A DNA stretch of 64,000 bases from Brachynemurus nebulosus. Its lineage: Eukaryota; Arthropoda; Insecta; Neuroptera; Myrmeleontidae. A program made the position numbers and the translations under genes. Shown in pieces: positions 50,086 through 63,264 of this stretch (its first letter is position 1; each line of letters begins with the position of its first letter). The notes beneath the pieces were generated by a model, which saw nothing but the letters and a program-made list of their open reading frames with translations, did not search any database and was not told where the DNA came from. The stretch spans positions 30,372,108 through 30,436,107 of the forward strand of contig JAPWDM010000005.1 of NCBI GenBank assembly GCA_035578155.1, in the 5' to 3' direction.

Positions 50086-51357
50086 TGGAAATTCGCTATA
50101 TTATGCAGATGCTGCGACAGGGGTATTTTAATTTTGTAATAACATACTGGCGTTTTTAACATCAAGGGAGGTTCTTAGGCCGTTATATAATAATGTTATG
50201 GTAAAAAATTCATATAATCTATATTATCTTAGTAAAGTTGATTCCGTTTTTTTACCACAAAAAAAAACCGCTAATCCGAATTTGCTGAAAACTTTATCCG
50301 GTCTTCATTTTTTGATTACGCATCTAATGAAATTAGTCCGGAGTTGATATCATCATTTGTTCTTGAGATATGCGAGACGAAAAAAATTCACGAACGAACG
50401 AACGAACTAACGAACTAACGAACGCACACACAGACATCACGCTAAAAACGATGGATTCGGATTCCAGTGACCTTGAAACGTGGAAATATGTCAAAATTAG
50501 CGATTCGTAAAATCGGACCCATTACAATAACTTCCTATGGGAAGTTAATAATATAGGTATGTACTTATTTTATTCTTTTCCAAAAGAGTTACTCGAAACT
50601 CGTGTAGTTTGAAACCGTGTAATTCGAGGGAAAGAACCCGCATTCTTCGGAACTCGTGTTCTTCAGTAACGTGTTCTTCGGGGGATACTTGTAGTTTAAG
50701 CTAGTTCTATTGGGATATGTAATATGAAAATAATATTTTGTTTGTGTAATATAAAATATGCCTAAGTGATTCCAACTGGGATGTAATTTACTCTCAAAAC
50801 GATTTCCTCGTCCAAAGATTAAAAATTTCTTTGATTTTTTTTTTTTTTGAATGGAAAACAAGTATTTTTTGATCCAAAGAAATATTTTCTGATTTATTTT
50901 TCGGAAGTCAAAGAAATATTTCTTTGAATCAAGAAAGTAATTTTTGATTTGAAAATGATTTTTTATTCCAAGAAATTGTTTTGAGAGTTTTTTAAATAGA
51001 GTGGTGAATTTCGACGTACACTTTTACATCAATTTTCTTTGTTCCTATATTATATAGGATATAATTTTTTATCATAACAACTTCTAATAAGCACATTCTG
51101 AATAATACCCGTAAATAGGAAAAAATTTAAAATTTCCAAAGAAAACTATTTCCCCGATAGATATAACCCTATAGAGTTCAGAGGGAACACTACTAACTCT
51201 ATACTACCGAAACCAGTGTAACCAAAGAAAGATAGAAAATATGTTATATATGTGCACTGGGTTCAGTTTTTATTTGTGTTATCTGTCCTATCTGTGTGAG
51301 TGATCTGAAGTGTGTTGTTGCGTGGTGCCGCATACGTATATATAATACTAAATACGC
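50086..51357. other. Intronic stretch with dispersed-repeat tails
   Basis: The phrase ATGCAGATGCTGCGACAGGG (about 50105) repeats that at about 9430. At 50388-50530 a run of ACGA/ACTA tetramers is followed by ACGATGGATTCGGATTCC, GACCTTGAAACG, GGACCCATTACAATAACTTC and GGGAAGTTAA, which looks like the 3' end of a common insect dispersed repeat. The family was not identified. No gene was found. Confidence 0.5.
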
Positions 51358-51460
51358 ATGTATGTGGCTTCGTGCGGTGGTGGTAACAATGACCATAACA
51401 ATCAAAACGTGATCAAAACAATTAATCTACGCTCATCCACTGCCACCGAACGAGTGAATA
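51358..51460 (+). other. Possible cryptic exon with a donor site
   Basis: This patch is less AT-biased than its surroundings. ATG at 51358 opens a frame rich in Gly, Asn and Thr (MYVASCGGGNNDHNNQ) that runs into a consensus donor-like GTAAGT at 51461-51466. Unspliced, it stops at 51466-51468 after 36 codons. It could be an alternative first exon or just chance. No acceptor or partner exon was identified. Confidence 0.2.
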
Positions 51461-53914
51461 GTAAGTAGCTAACTTGCTCAGAAGTGCACACTGCTGATTA
51501 CAGAAAAGAGACAGTAGGTTCCTTCCAATGTTCTATCGATATACCTTAAATAGTCAACATAATTCCATTTCTGTCGTGGTAATTTCCATTATTTCATAAT
51601 GACATTTGTTTGATGTGTAATGGAGACACATTTTTTTTTTGTATTCCAATATAATTACGTATTAAAGAATATATCTATAAATAACACAAATGACATGTGA
51701 CAAAGAAAAAAAAAATATATTAAAAACCACAAAACAATATTTTTTTTTTCGAAAAAAAGCGAACCGCAAAAATGAGAAAGAATTTTAAATATCACCAATG
51801 AGGCAATTAAATAATAAATATTGCAGTGAAAGTGTAAATATATTAAAATTTTTTGAAACATAATGATACCTTTTACCACTTTTAATAATAATCTTAAAGT
51901 TATTGAAGGTAAAAAGTTTTCTATATAGTTTCAATAATATGCAATTAATTTTTAATTTACTGTAAAAGTTGAAACAGTTTCAATGTGATTTTGAATTAAA
52001 GAACGTTTTGGAAGCAGCCGCAAAACAAACAAATACCAATCAAGACGACAACTTGACAAAAAAGAAAAAAACAATCTTGAATTGTGCGTAGCAAACATCC
52101 TATTATGGTTTAGCTGAAGTGTGTGAACTGCAGTGCTACCAAAAAACCCATCATATTCTGTTTATTCAGTCGAATACTTGACATCAAAAATATTGTAATA
52201 CAATAGCTAACAAATCATAATCTTATTTTTGTTAAAATAAAAATGTTGACAGCCTAGATTTTGTATAAATTTCAACATCACCTACTTCTTTACGTATATT
52301 GTGTTATTGTTTTTTTTGTCGTTTTTTGGTCAAAGAATCATATTTTCGGAATTTTTGGTATAGTTTTTTTTGTACCACATGTTCACGGAAACGATCCCTT
52401 AATATGTAAGATATTTGAGAAATAAGTTAAAAATTAAACGAGTTAAATTTTTAAATATGTAGGTATATTTTACATGCGAAAATCAGATGTTTTCCTAAGG
52501 TATTTCATTTTTAATGCATTTTCTCCCATGAATCAAATGTTTTCCCGTAGTATTAGGAGTAGCCTGTATCCTCCTATGTCTCTCCAATTATAAAGATGTT
52601 AAATTTCGAGTCGATTGGTCAAGTGGTTGACACCTGAAAGCCAGACAAACAAAAAAACAAACAAACAAGCTCCGTTATAATACTGGCATTTGATTGTAAA
52701 AATGGTTTTCAATATTGGAAACTATCGAGAGGCTTTTAAGATATCACACAGGCCCAACAAGTTGATATGTAATTTTTTTATGAACTCAAAGCGTACATAG
52801 AGCAATCTCTTTCGCTTCAAGTTCAGCTAATCGAATTCGAACAACTACTATGTAATTCTTTTGAAGTGTAGTTGCAAATTGAAGGCAGGGTGAAGTATTA
52901 AAATAGTTTTTGTTTGCATTTTTTTTTAATTTTTTTAACTGAATGAATAATATCTCAAGAATATTGTCTCAAAATTTCAAGTTGATTGGAGCAAAATGCT
53001 TATAAGCATTTTTGTTGTTACCTGGCAGATGTTTCGCTCTCTATATATATCTCTCTCTCAGTTATAGAAATTTCAATGGAAGTACTAACGTGTTTATACC
53101 TGTACTGTCTATTTTGTCAGTGTAGGGTACAAAATTTAGTTTAGCAGTAAGTATTCTACATCAGTTTTATACAAGAATTTTTAAGTGTTCAAAACTTTAA
53201 AGCGTTTTCCCCACAGCTCACGTTTTCAAAGTCGGTGCCCCTCATAACTTCAAAACTACAGCACCGATCCATTTGAAATTTTGAACACTATTTCTGTACA
53301 AAATTTACGAGGTAACACTGGAGAGTTTTTTTCAAATTTGTTAAAAATTTTTATTTTACAATAACAAATTAGCCAATTTTTTTCGCAAAAATCGTGTTTT
53401 TCCGTTCTAAGTGTTCCAAAAAAGTGAAAAATTGAAATTTCGAAAAACCACCCCAGCGTTACCTGAGGAAAACTAAATTATTATTTAATGAATAAACTTT
53501 AATTTTTTTATTGGATGATCCAGCACCAAATTATGAGGGGCACCGCAATTCTACTTTTTTCCGAGACACGTTCAAATAATTGCTGCCATTACTGTATTTT
53601 TTAATATTTCTTCGTGAAAATTTTATACAATATTCTTCGAATGTTATACTTTAATGTACCACTGGTTTTTAATAAAGAGATTTTAACTGTGTCGTCACAA
53701 AAAAATAACAAAAACATGCCTTTTTTGTACGAATTAACCTTACCCTCTCCTTGATCCATCTTAGCAAGTACCTACTTCTGGTAATCTACTATGAAATTTC
53801 ACCTAATCTTTTGGCTCCCTAGATGCGAATTTTTGATTCAAGCCTCCCAATTTGATTTGTAAATAAACTACATTAAGTTCTACGGATTTTTGGTTATATA
53901 TTTGAGATGTTTTA
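51461..53914. other. Intronic stretch without a bounded element
   Basis: AT-rich. At 52610-52690 TCGATTGGTCAAGTGGTTGA plus an (ACAAA) run looks like the end of a dispersed repeat. GGTGCCCCTCATAA (about 53234) is mirrored by TTATGAGGGGCACC (about 53532), perhaps marking an unrecognised inverted-repeat element of about 310 bp. Confidence 0.45.
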
Positions 53915-54640
53915 CTATGATCCATCTCACTTAAATTTAACCATGATTCATCACTTATAAATTTAAAAGAATTTCCGTTTTTTTGGCTTTATAGCGGGCT
54001 TACATTTGCAATGATTTGCTGGCGCCACTTTTAAGTTTGCATGTCTGTAAAGTTTACACTACTTGCACGTCCGTTTACACATGATTTGCATGGTATATAA
54101 TTTGGTAAGGACTGCGCAGGTCACAAATGGCTGAACTGAATAAATAACTGTCATATATAGTTGTTATTTGTATCTAAATGTAAAGCAAACAATAAATTAG
54201 AAAAGAAAAATCATAATAGATACTTAAAAATAATATTCAGACCTGAATAAATGCGTAAAAATGACATTCATGTATTTTTAAAATAATACTGGCGCCAATA
54301 CAAGTTTACATTTGCATGTTTTAATTGTAGTGGCGCATGAATCATTACTGGCGCTAGAAAAGTTAGAAGGTTGCTAACTTTTTTCATCCGTGCATGCACT
54401 GATCTACCTTGCACGCCAGTAGATGTTTACATGTTCATTTTGCTGTTACTGGCGCGCCACTTTGTGTTGGCGCCAGCAAATCATTGTAAATGTAAACCCC
54501 GTATTATCTCTTTCATTATTGCACTTACGTAAATTTTAAATTTGCAGTTTGTTTTTAAAAAAGAATAGAAAATTGATTTGTTTCGAATAAAAGAATTATT
54601 TAATTCTTTAAAGATGATTCATGCACAATTGTATTTGAAA
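53915..54640 (+). repeat. Repeat copy A, interrupted by a Harbinger-like MITE
   Basis: The flanks of the MITE at 53992 match the reverse complement of 60130-60350: AAATTTAACCATGATTCATC, GAATTTCCGTTTT, TCTCTTTCATTAT, GATTTGTTTCGAATAAAAGA and TAATTCTTTAAAGATG. These two copies lie in opposite orientation 6 kb apart. They could be ends of one large element or two independent copies. The short frame at 54578-54826 runs past the repeat and has no recognised motif. Confidence 0.75.
53992..54503. mobile_element. Harbinger-like MITE with TTA target duplication
   Basis: TTA lies at 53989-53991 and 54504-54506. The inverted copy at 60272-60274 retains the single, unfilled TTA. Ends are TAGCGGGCTTACATTTGCAA and, reversed, TACGGGGTTTACATTTACAA, continuing with TGATTTGCTGGCGCCA on both sides. 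Subterminal GGCGCCA/TGGCGC phrases are reiterated. It is 512 bp and has no coding capacity. Confidence 0.9.
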
Positions 54641-55300
54641 CTGGATCTAGTATTTAATGACAAAAATTTTCTTGTTTTTTCGTTCCGCCCCTTAATAGAA
54701 GATTTTAATCTGAATAATTTTTATTTTCTCTTACTTTTCTCAGATATGTGTTATGATGCCAAAAAGTTGGAATTGAACGTAGATGTAAAAAGGTTCGTCA
54801 TCCCTACACTAGATTTCTCAGACTAATTTAACGATTTTTTCTTTTTCGTTTTCTGAAAAAAAAAACATTTTTGATAGACACATAAATACAAATTAACAAT
54901 TGTATCATTATCAAAGAACGCTCACTTACCAGAGCACAGAAGTAGTAGGCTCGTTCATTTTCATTGCGACTCATTAGTCTACTATTGTGTAGGGTCTTTA
55001 CGTTGTGTGATATTCATTTTAACTTTTTGTCCTTTTTTAATATCAAAAAAAGAAAAAGAATTATATTATATATTATGCATATTGTTGCTACCGCAGGTTT
55101 ATAATACAAATACTTAATAACAATGAGCTGAACAATGGATATAAAAGCCCACAAAACATTTTGTACTTGTTTACAGTGATTGTTTACAATAGACTTTGTT
55201 ATAGACGGTTCAGTTGAACTATATGTACCGTGTGTATAGTGAAAAATGTATCGGAAGATTTTCACATCACGTCTGTGTTAAAACTTTTATACATCCTATA
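54641..55300. other. Intronic stretch without recognised features
   Basis: AT-rich; no exon or element boundary was recognised. Confidence 0.5.
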
Positions 55301-56252
55301 GCGTGAATGCGGGAGAGATGCCGTACATTTTAAAAACACTTGATAATTCTTAAAGTATGCATTTAATTGATTTGAAATTTGGTACACAATAAATGTAAAC
55401 ATTGTTCTTTAAAATTATTTATATATAATTTTAAATTTTGAGTCATAAAGGATTCATAATTAACATTTTTGAAGAGCCTGCAAAGCGGCGTCTCTCCCAC
55501 ACATATGGGAGAGATGCCGCATCAAAGAAGGTGAAACGCCGCATAGTGCATATTAAAAATTTTGCATTTTACACACATCTCCATACATGATGCATGCCAT
55601 ATGTAACCATTTTTGTCACTTTATACATCTTAACCAGTCAACTTTTTTTGGTTTCTGAGTACCTTTCAAAACATTCAATACACAGGCAATCATTGTTATT
55701 TTCGTTATCTTCACTTATTAGGGCTCTTCCTGATCCATTAATGGATCTTTTATATTTACGTGGCATAATTATTTACAGTCCAAAAAGAAAATTGCATAAT
55801 TAAGATATATAAGTCTATGTTTTTAAATGTAATATGATTCGGCATCAATACCAACTTTAAATGCGGCATCTCTCTTTTTTGTTGGGATAGATGTCGCATG
55901 TTGCTATAGCAAGCATGGTACGGAATTCCAACCTAAAATTTTATACAGTACTTTTAAAATATACCTAAATTGATAATAAAGCTCATTTTCATTAAAGCAA
56001 TGAAATATACATTCTTAAATTCTAATGAATTAAATGCTTGATAAAATATTATGTTAAAAAATGTACTTTTCAATAATAAAAAGTTGGATAATTACTAAAC
56101 TGATGGACTAATCATAAATGTTACCATATACAGCTTAAATAAGTAACTTATTTTAAACATATAATCCATTAATAGCGCTATCGATCAATCAACGGACGAA
56201 CTATGGCTACTGCGACATCTCTCTCGACGCGGCATCTCTCCCGCACTTACCC
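55301..56252. mobile_element. TA-flanked element reiterating GGGAGAGATGCCG
   Basis: TA flanks lie at 55299-55300 and 56253-56254. Ends are GCGTGAATGCGGGAGAGATG and, reversed, GGGTAAGTGCGGGAGAGATG. The phrase GGGAGAGATGCCGC or its complement recurs at about 55482, 55507, 55864 (diverged), 55884 (diverged) and 56212. It is about 950 bp with no transposase frame. Confidence 0.8.
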
Positions 56253-57754
56253 TACCTTTAATACTACCAAAAATAGAAAGACTCGAAACTACTGTCGTTG
56301 AAACTAGAGTTTTTAAACCTTAAAAACAATTGAATGCAGTTGATTACGTCACAAAGGTGAATATTTCTATTTTTTTATTTAATTTGGCGGAGAACATAGG
56401 GGCTACTTTTTCCCCACGGGGAAGTGTATTTAAAATCAGGGCCTCTTAGCCGCTTGAGTTTAGGTACAGTAATTGGCGTGGAAGCGAAGAAAGATACGGG
56501 CTACTCTTTATCCCTGAGAAATATCCGATTTCCCGAAACAAGAAAGAATACCTGAACTCAAATCTTGCATATTGTTAATAAAGGGGACGAAGATGGACAT
56601 AGGCAACTTTACTCCGAGCAAACATCTTATTTCTTTCGGAAAATTTAAAACTTAACTTGATGTTCATAATCTTGAAAATCATGTGAAGCCGCCGGTAAAA
56701 GCTAATAGTTCGTTACAAAGTAGATAGAGAAAGGTAGGTACGCTACATTTGAGACCAAAATAAACTTTTTTTGTGCAGTTCGCCATCTACGCCATAATTA
56801 CGTCACATATTTGAATTTTTAGATAAAGACAACATTAAAATTATTTATTATTTAAATTTGGCGCTATGAGCCTAACTAATTTCTTTTATTTTTTGATAGA
56901 ATTTTAGCACATATTCTAGAGGTAATTTTCCATTTTTCATTTTGCCTGTTTTATACTTTTAACCTAATCATTTCTATCTAGTTATTATTCCTTTCCTTTG
57001 AGTGTTTGCAAATTGCATTTAGAAAATTTTTGTCACGGTACATTTACTATACTTTTTATGCATTTTAACGTAAGTATTCATTCATAATATTTCTTATTAT
57101 ACTGTAAATATAAACACTTTATCAAAAGGTAAATTCTTTATTGGCGCCTAAACGCTTAGCACTGGACATAAAAGAATGTGCACACATAAATAAGCATAAC
57201 TTAATACAAAATAATAATAATAATAATAAAAATTGAGAAAAATTTTTAAGGAAAATAATTCACCTACTTTGTTTTCCACAATTCTATCAGACATTTCAAA
57301 TTAAATCATTAAAAAAAGTTTTTCTTTTCCCTATTTTCTTTTTTCTATTTTTGTATTTTTTTTTCTTTTTTCAAACAATACGGCATCTGCGACCCAAAAT
57401 TTAATAATAAAATTATTAGATGGGCATTAACTATCAAGAGTTATAAACCGTGGCTCTCAATAAATTATATATTTTAGTGTTAGCTTATAATATTTATACA
57501 GAAAAAAAATAATATTCAGATTATTATCTACGATGATCGATGAACATATGAAAATAATATAAAAACAGTGGTTTATATAATAATTTTCATATTATTAAAT
57601 TATTTTTTTCGAAAAATTATGCATACTACTTTCTGAAGTCGTTGTTTATAAAAAGTTTAGCAAAGAATTTACATACATATTTCCTTGAATTGTTTTAACT
57701 TGTATTTGCTAAAGTCTAGAGAATCATGGAGTATTTTTGACTTATTGCTGACTA
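56253..57754. other. Intronic stretch without recognised features
   Basis: AT-rich, with an (AAT)n tract at about 57210-57230. GC-richer lines at 56380-56540 include GGGGCTACTTTTTCCCC-type phrases that may belong to an unbounded element similar in style to the TA-flanked set. Confidence 0.45.
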
Positions 57755-58544
57755 CACGGAGAGAAAATTCCTATAAAAATTACTGTGCTCAGCACTACAA
57801 TCGACGTGTAAAAGGCGAACATATTAAATTCTGTAAGGTAAAAATATAAAGATTATAATTAATCATAAAAAATTTAAAGGATGGAATGTTCTTTTCGTAA
57901 TATTATCTCCGTAAAATTTGTAAAACAGCACAGTAAAAAGTTCCATTACCGACAAAAAAATAATTTTTAATTGTGTTTATTAAAAAAATTACCATGCTAA
58001 CATGCTAATAATAGAAAGAAAAAAAACAGAAAGAAGGTTGGTTGTGTTGGGAACGCTGTAATGAAATGTACCTCAATCAGCGAGTTACATGGGTTACATG
58101 CGAACCATAGGTGTGGACTGTGGAAGAAACTTTGTCAGACAGCTCGCACTAAGCACCTTGATGCAGCTAGTAGTCAGTTGCTTTTACACTCTCTTAGGAT
58201 GATGTCATCGTTTAATTCATCTTTTTGTTATTTACCTATCTTTAGTATATGTATTAGAATTTATATTGTTGGCAATCATTTTTGTATACATGTTTTTACA
58301 GGTACAGTGCAACCAATATAAGGTCGCGAGTCAGATGCGCAAATGAAAGAGTACGACAACAAGAATTAAACTATAATATACATGCATAAGAGTGTGATAA
58401 AAGTTGTGTTAGCAGCACATTAAATTTTACCATGCTAGCACATATTTTTTATTTTGGTCGTCGATCGCGCACGGATTATAGGGGGGAGCATGGTAATTTT
58501 TCTGAAATTTTCTCTACAAAAATTATAGGATTTTTCTCTCCGTG
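57755..58544. mobile_element. TA-flanked element, family ACGGAGAG, copy 2
   Basis: TA flanks lie at 57753-57754 and 58545-58546. Ends and body match copy 1 (15475-16274) almost throughout, with a few substitutions and one small deletion near 58073, where copy 1 has a CGTATCATAATCAG duplication. The high identity suggests both moved recently relative to copy 3. No transposase is encoded. Confidence 0.87.
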
Positions 58545-60129
58545 TACCAAATTGTGAAAATACAAAAATTATTTTATCTATTTTTGTTCATCTGCATATA
58601 ATTTTTTATAAAAAATGCAAACTCGTATCAGGGAATTAGAATATTTTTTTTTAATTTACCTCGGTACGTTACCATCCGGGCTTGTTGGAATGTATTGCCG
58701 TACGTATTGGTATTCTGTGATTTTAAATAGCGATCCTGCCAGGATACAACTGAACTGCCTAGTAAAAATAATCAGTTGTAAAATTAATCGAATATACATA
58801 ATTCTAGGTTACAAATGCTAAAACGGTAATTTGAATAAGGACAGTTGTCAAAACGCGAGGAAAAACCGAGGTTCACATCCAGCAACTTTATATAATAGAA
58901 GACAAATGGCCATAATCTGCGACCTCGTATCGTATGGAAATAATTCAAAATTGATAAACAAAACAATTTATAAGTTTTAAGTTTATGTTTTGAAAGAAAT
59001 TGTAATTATTCAATTTTATGTATATTAGAAAAATGTTTTTACATTTGAACTAGCCAAAATTATTGAATAAAAATTTTAACAAGCCTTAGTTAATATGACA
59101 AATTGTTTTAGGTAAACTTTATTTAGATTATCAAATCATCTCTCAAATATTAAATTGAAAAATAAAATTGTTTTTTTAATAATTATTATTTAATAATTTT
59201 AATTAAAACCAGTTTTATTTTAGTTTTTGTTTATTATTTTGTTATCTTTTTTTTTTTTAAACGTAAAAAAAAAACTGATGACTTGTCGATAATGTTAATT
59301 GTAATTTTATGGTCAATTAACACATATTCAAAAAGCATATAAGAACAAAATCAACATATGTCTAGAATCGATAGGAATGTTTTCCTTAAAAAATTACTTT
59401 AAATGAAACATTTAGGCAATTAATTACTTAACAATTAAAACTTTTTTGGGTTTTTAATTGAGTAATTTAAAAGATAAAAGGCATGTGTGTTTAAAAAAGA
59501 CATTGTGAATAAACTGGATGTAATAGCAGGTATAGGACTACCGTTTTAACTTGCTTCAATTTCATCACGATTACTAATTGCAAAATAATGAACTTTATGT
59601 TTCTTAATTCTTTTTTTTCGGACAAAAATCATAAAGATTTTTTGAAAATTTATAAAATACATGTAGGCCAACTGTTATTTGAATTACAATTTTTTTTGGC
59701 CGTAACTTCTTGGCAGATTTGTTGCAGTAGTTGTTTTACTGACAATTTAAAAGTGATTACTTTTTTGCACGTAATTCCGTCCATTAAATACGATGATTGT
59801 TGTAAATACATACATTGTAATGTTGCATTACATTAAATTATTTAATATGATTTATACCAATCGTTTGTAGTTTTATCAATTATAGACTAATTGTTACGAA
59901 TATTGAACAGTCAGGAATCACCTATAGTAATTACCAAGTAATTATTATAGTAGTTGGGTTTGTACAATGTAATTTTTGCGTACAGTCTGAAAATTTTCAT
60001 TAAAATATTGAAATTTTTTTTAATACAGTTTTCTAAGTTAGTATTACTTTCCATTGAATAGCGTGCATATGTATTATAATGCACTTTTTTTAACAATAAG
60101 TATAGGCTTCCGAATTATTTTGGAATTAT
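58545..60129. other. Intronic stretch without recognised features
   Basis: Very AT-rich. Reading frames at 58615, 58784 and 59588 have no recognisable family motif. Confidence 0.5.
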
Positions 60130-60350
60130 ACCCAGTTTCAATGACAATTGAGCATGGGCCATCTTTAAAGAATTAAATAATTCTTTTATTCGAAACAAAT
60201 CAATCTTTTCTATTCTTTTCGAAAAACCAATTACAAATTTAAAATTTACGCAAGTGCCATAATGAAAGAGATAAAGCCAAGAAAACGGAAATTCTTTAAA
60301 TTCATAAATGATGAATCATGGTTAAATTTAAGTCAAATGGATATTACAAC
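60130..60350 (-). repeat. Repeat copy B, carrying the unfilled Harbinger target
   Basis: This is the reverse-complement counterpart of 53915-54640 without the MITE; the uninterrupted GGCTTTATCTC phrase is at 60266-60276. Differences scattered along it show that the two copies separated some time ago. Part of it reads on the + strand as a basic peptide (KEIKPRKRKFFKF), which may hint at an old coding source, but nothing stronger can be said. Confidence 0.75.
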
Positions 60351-62027
60351 GGAATTTTTTTTAAAAAAAATTTGTTAAATTTTATGAGCATAAACTCCTT
60401 AATTAGTTTTAGTTGCAATATATATTCGTATCCATTTTTTAAATACAATAGATTTACGTATATATTCAACAAAAATGGAAATGGTCTGTAAATAAGTGAA
60501 AATTTATTCATACAGAATGCTTCAAAAATGGTGGAAAACAATAGTATTTTCTGAATGCTGAGTTTTCAGAAACTTTTAGTGATATTCAAAAATACTTACA
60601 TCCTATGAGTGGTTAAATTAGGAGACTATACAAAATTTCATCTAAGGTCACTCCTTATTACCTCTTACGTTTTACACCTTCGACATTTCTTGTATGAAAG
60701 ACCTAATTTGCTTACCAATGGCTGACGGTGTCTTAATTCTTATCATAGGAACTCTAATTCAAAGATTACGCAAGCGTCTGTGGGCGATTAGTTTAACTGG
60801 TGCGTTTAATTGGTGATAGAAATATAGATATTATACGAATTATGTACATTTTTATTTGTCACAGCTTCTAATTTGAACACTAGAGGCGTGTGTGAGAGTC
60901 TTTGCGTTGCTCCTATAAATTGATATCAAAGTTTCAAATAGAGCAATCATTTATATTTTTTAAATACTTTGTAGTAATAATGTTTACATTCAGTCTTTTG
61001 AAACAAAGGCAACAAGTCGATGATCTTATCCTTTTTCAAAACATTTATTATGTTTTAATTTCACGAAATGTCATTTATTTTAAGTAGGTTTAGTTAAACT
61101 TGTTGTTGTATTTTGATATTTTCTACTGTCACACAAACTTGACAAATACCAATCGCCTTTTTGTCTACACCTGCATATATCTTGTTAATATATTTACAAA
61201 AACGGGTTAGAGAAACATCACACATATATACCCAGATAATTTAACAGAGTTAATAAGATAGAAATTGAGATTTTTTCAAAAAATTCGATAAAAGAACCCC
61301 TCCTTCGTTGTTCAAGATTTTTATCGATTGTCACTTTTTTGATAGTCAATTGATTTAATAAATTTGATAACGTATGGTCGCGTGGCCAATCTAGATAGAC
61401 GGGTATTCAAATTCAAAAATAATTGAAATGGTATTTTGGAATTTGGTTTTATGTCAAACATAGCAATTAAATTTTTTTTTTTTGAAAAAGCCTATTCGAA
61501 TATTTTTGAACAATTACTGTAGACACTATGTGCTGTATACTTTTTTATATCACACCAAAAATATTTGTGTGCGATAATTTATGACTAAATTTTATATACC
61601 TGTAAACCTGCTTACATAATTTACAATTTGATTTACACCTGTGTAAGATTTAACTATTGTACCTAATAAAAAATACAATCAGTATAATAATAACAACAGA
61701 GTCACATCAGTATACAACAAAAGTCATAAAAATTTAAGCAACCAATAAATAAAGGAAATTTTCATTGTTATTAAGTCAAAAAAGCAAGAAAGGAATGTAC
61801 GTTTATGTGAATTATATGACGAGTAATTGTTCAGACTGATATTTTTGATTTTATGTAGGCTGAGCTATAGATGAAATTTTGCAATTATTGCAGCGTGGAT
61901 TCGGAAGCTAAATATAAATTAAGAAATCCAAGACATTCTGGTAGACTACTCTAAAAAAGTTAGTTTTCAGACACAAAACTAAAGCGAAAATTTTGATTTT
62001 AATAGAGTTAGTAGTTATTGAATCATA
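60351..62027. other. Intronic stretch without recognised features
   Basis: AT-rich; no exon, RNA gene or bounded element was recognised. Confidence 0.5.
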
Positions 62028-62861
62028 CACGGAGAGAAAATTCATATAAAAATTACTGTGCTCAGCACTACAATCGACGTGTAAAAGGCGAACATATTCA
62101 ATTTTGTACGGTAAAAATATAAAAATTATAATTAATCATAGAAAATTTAAAGGATAGAATATTGTTTCCGTAATATTAGCTCCGTAAAATTTGTAAAACA
62201 GCACAGTAAACAGTTCCATTGCCGACAAAAAAATATTTTTTAATTGTTTTTATTAAAAAAATTACCATGCTGTATTATAATATTTGAAATGCTATCTGCT
62301 TATAGTAGAAAGAAAAAAAGAGAAAGAAGGTTGTGTGTGTTGTGAACGCTGTTGAAAGGTACCTCACTCATAGCCAGTCACATAGCCAACCATAGGTGTG
62401 GACGACCAATTTAGTCGGACGGGTCGGACCAAGAACCTTGATTCATTAGACTTACAAGCAGCAACCAATATTCATTACACTGTGTTAGAGGACGGGGATG
62501 TCACCGTTTAATTCATCATTTTGTTACTTCACTATCTTTAGTATTAGAATATATTGTTGGTAATCATTTTTGTATGCATCATCAAGTTCTTACTGGTTCG
62601 AAGTTTTTACAGGTACAGCTCAAGCAACATAAATTTGCGGGTCAGATGCGCAAATGAAAGAGTACGACAACAAGAATTAAACTATAACATATATGCATAA
62701 GAGTGTGATAAAAGTTGTGTTAGCACATTAAATTTTACCATGCTAGCAGATATTTTTTATTTTGGTCGTCGATCGCGCACGCATTATAAGAGAGCATGGT
62801 AATTTTTCTGAAATTTTATCTACAAAACTTGATTGAATTGAATATGATTTTTCTCTCCGTG
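62028..62861. mobile_element. TA-flanked element, family ACGGAGAG, copy 3 (older)
   Basis: TA flanks lie at 62026-62027 and 62862-62863. Termini are CACGGAGAGAAAATTCATAT and, reversed, CACGGAGAGAAAAATCATAT. It is collinear with copies 1 and 2 but has many substitutions and several indels (about 62270-62300, 62380-62480 and 62575-62615), so it is an older member. Confidence 0.85.
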
Positions 62862-63120
62862 TAGATTACCGGAAAACTGACGAGATTCCACTTATTGTTA
62901 GATTGTTTTCTCTAGTGATCCTCATGCTTAATATTTTGGCGAAGTTTCACATGCTAACTTTCATTAGATATATTCTATTATTTTATTTATGGTTTTTAAG
63001 GTGCTGAAAAATTATAATAAGCCTAGTGACGCCATCAAATTATAAAATTTTCTTTTAGCTTCAAAGTTTTGGGTTGTTTAATAGATTTAAACGTTATTTT
63101 ATGGTATATATTTGATTTTT
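62862..63120. other. Intronic stretch without recognised features
   Basis: AT-rich non-coding sequence. Confidence 0.5.
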
Positions 63121-63121
63121 A

Positions 63122-63264
63122 AAAATAAAAACACAATTTTACTTTATACAGGTATCGCTATATTTTACGTCAAAGCGAACAGTTCGTTAATAACTATATA
63201 AGCCGAAACATGTTATAGAAATAAAGTGGTATCTATCTACAAAGTAAAATTGTGTTTTTATTTT
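63122..63264. repeat. Short inverted repeat with 24-bp perfect arms
   Basis: AAAATAAAAACACAATTTTA at 63122 (arm to 63145) is matched exactly by the complement at 63241-63264. The enclosed 95 bp includes AAGCCGAAACATGTTATAGA. The length suits a mini-MITE or a stem-loop. The target duplication is not clear. Confidence 0.7.
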
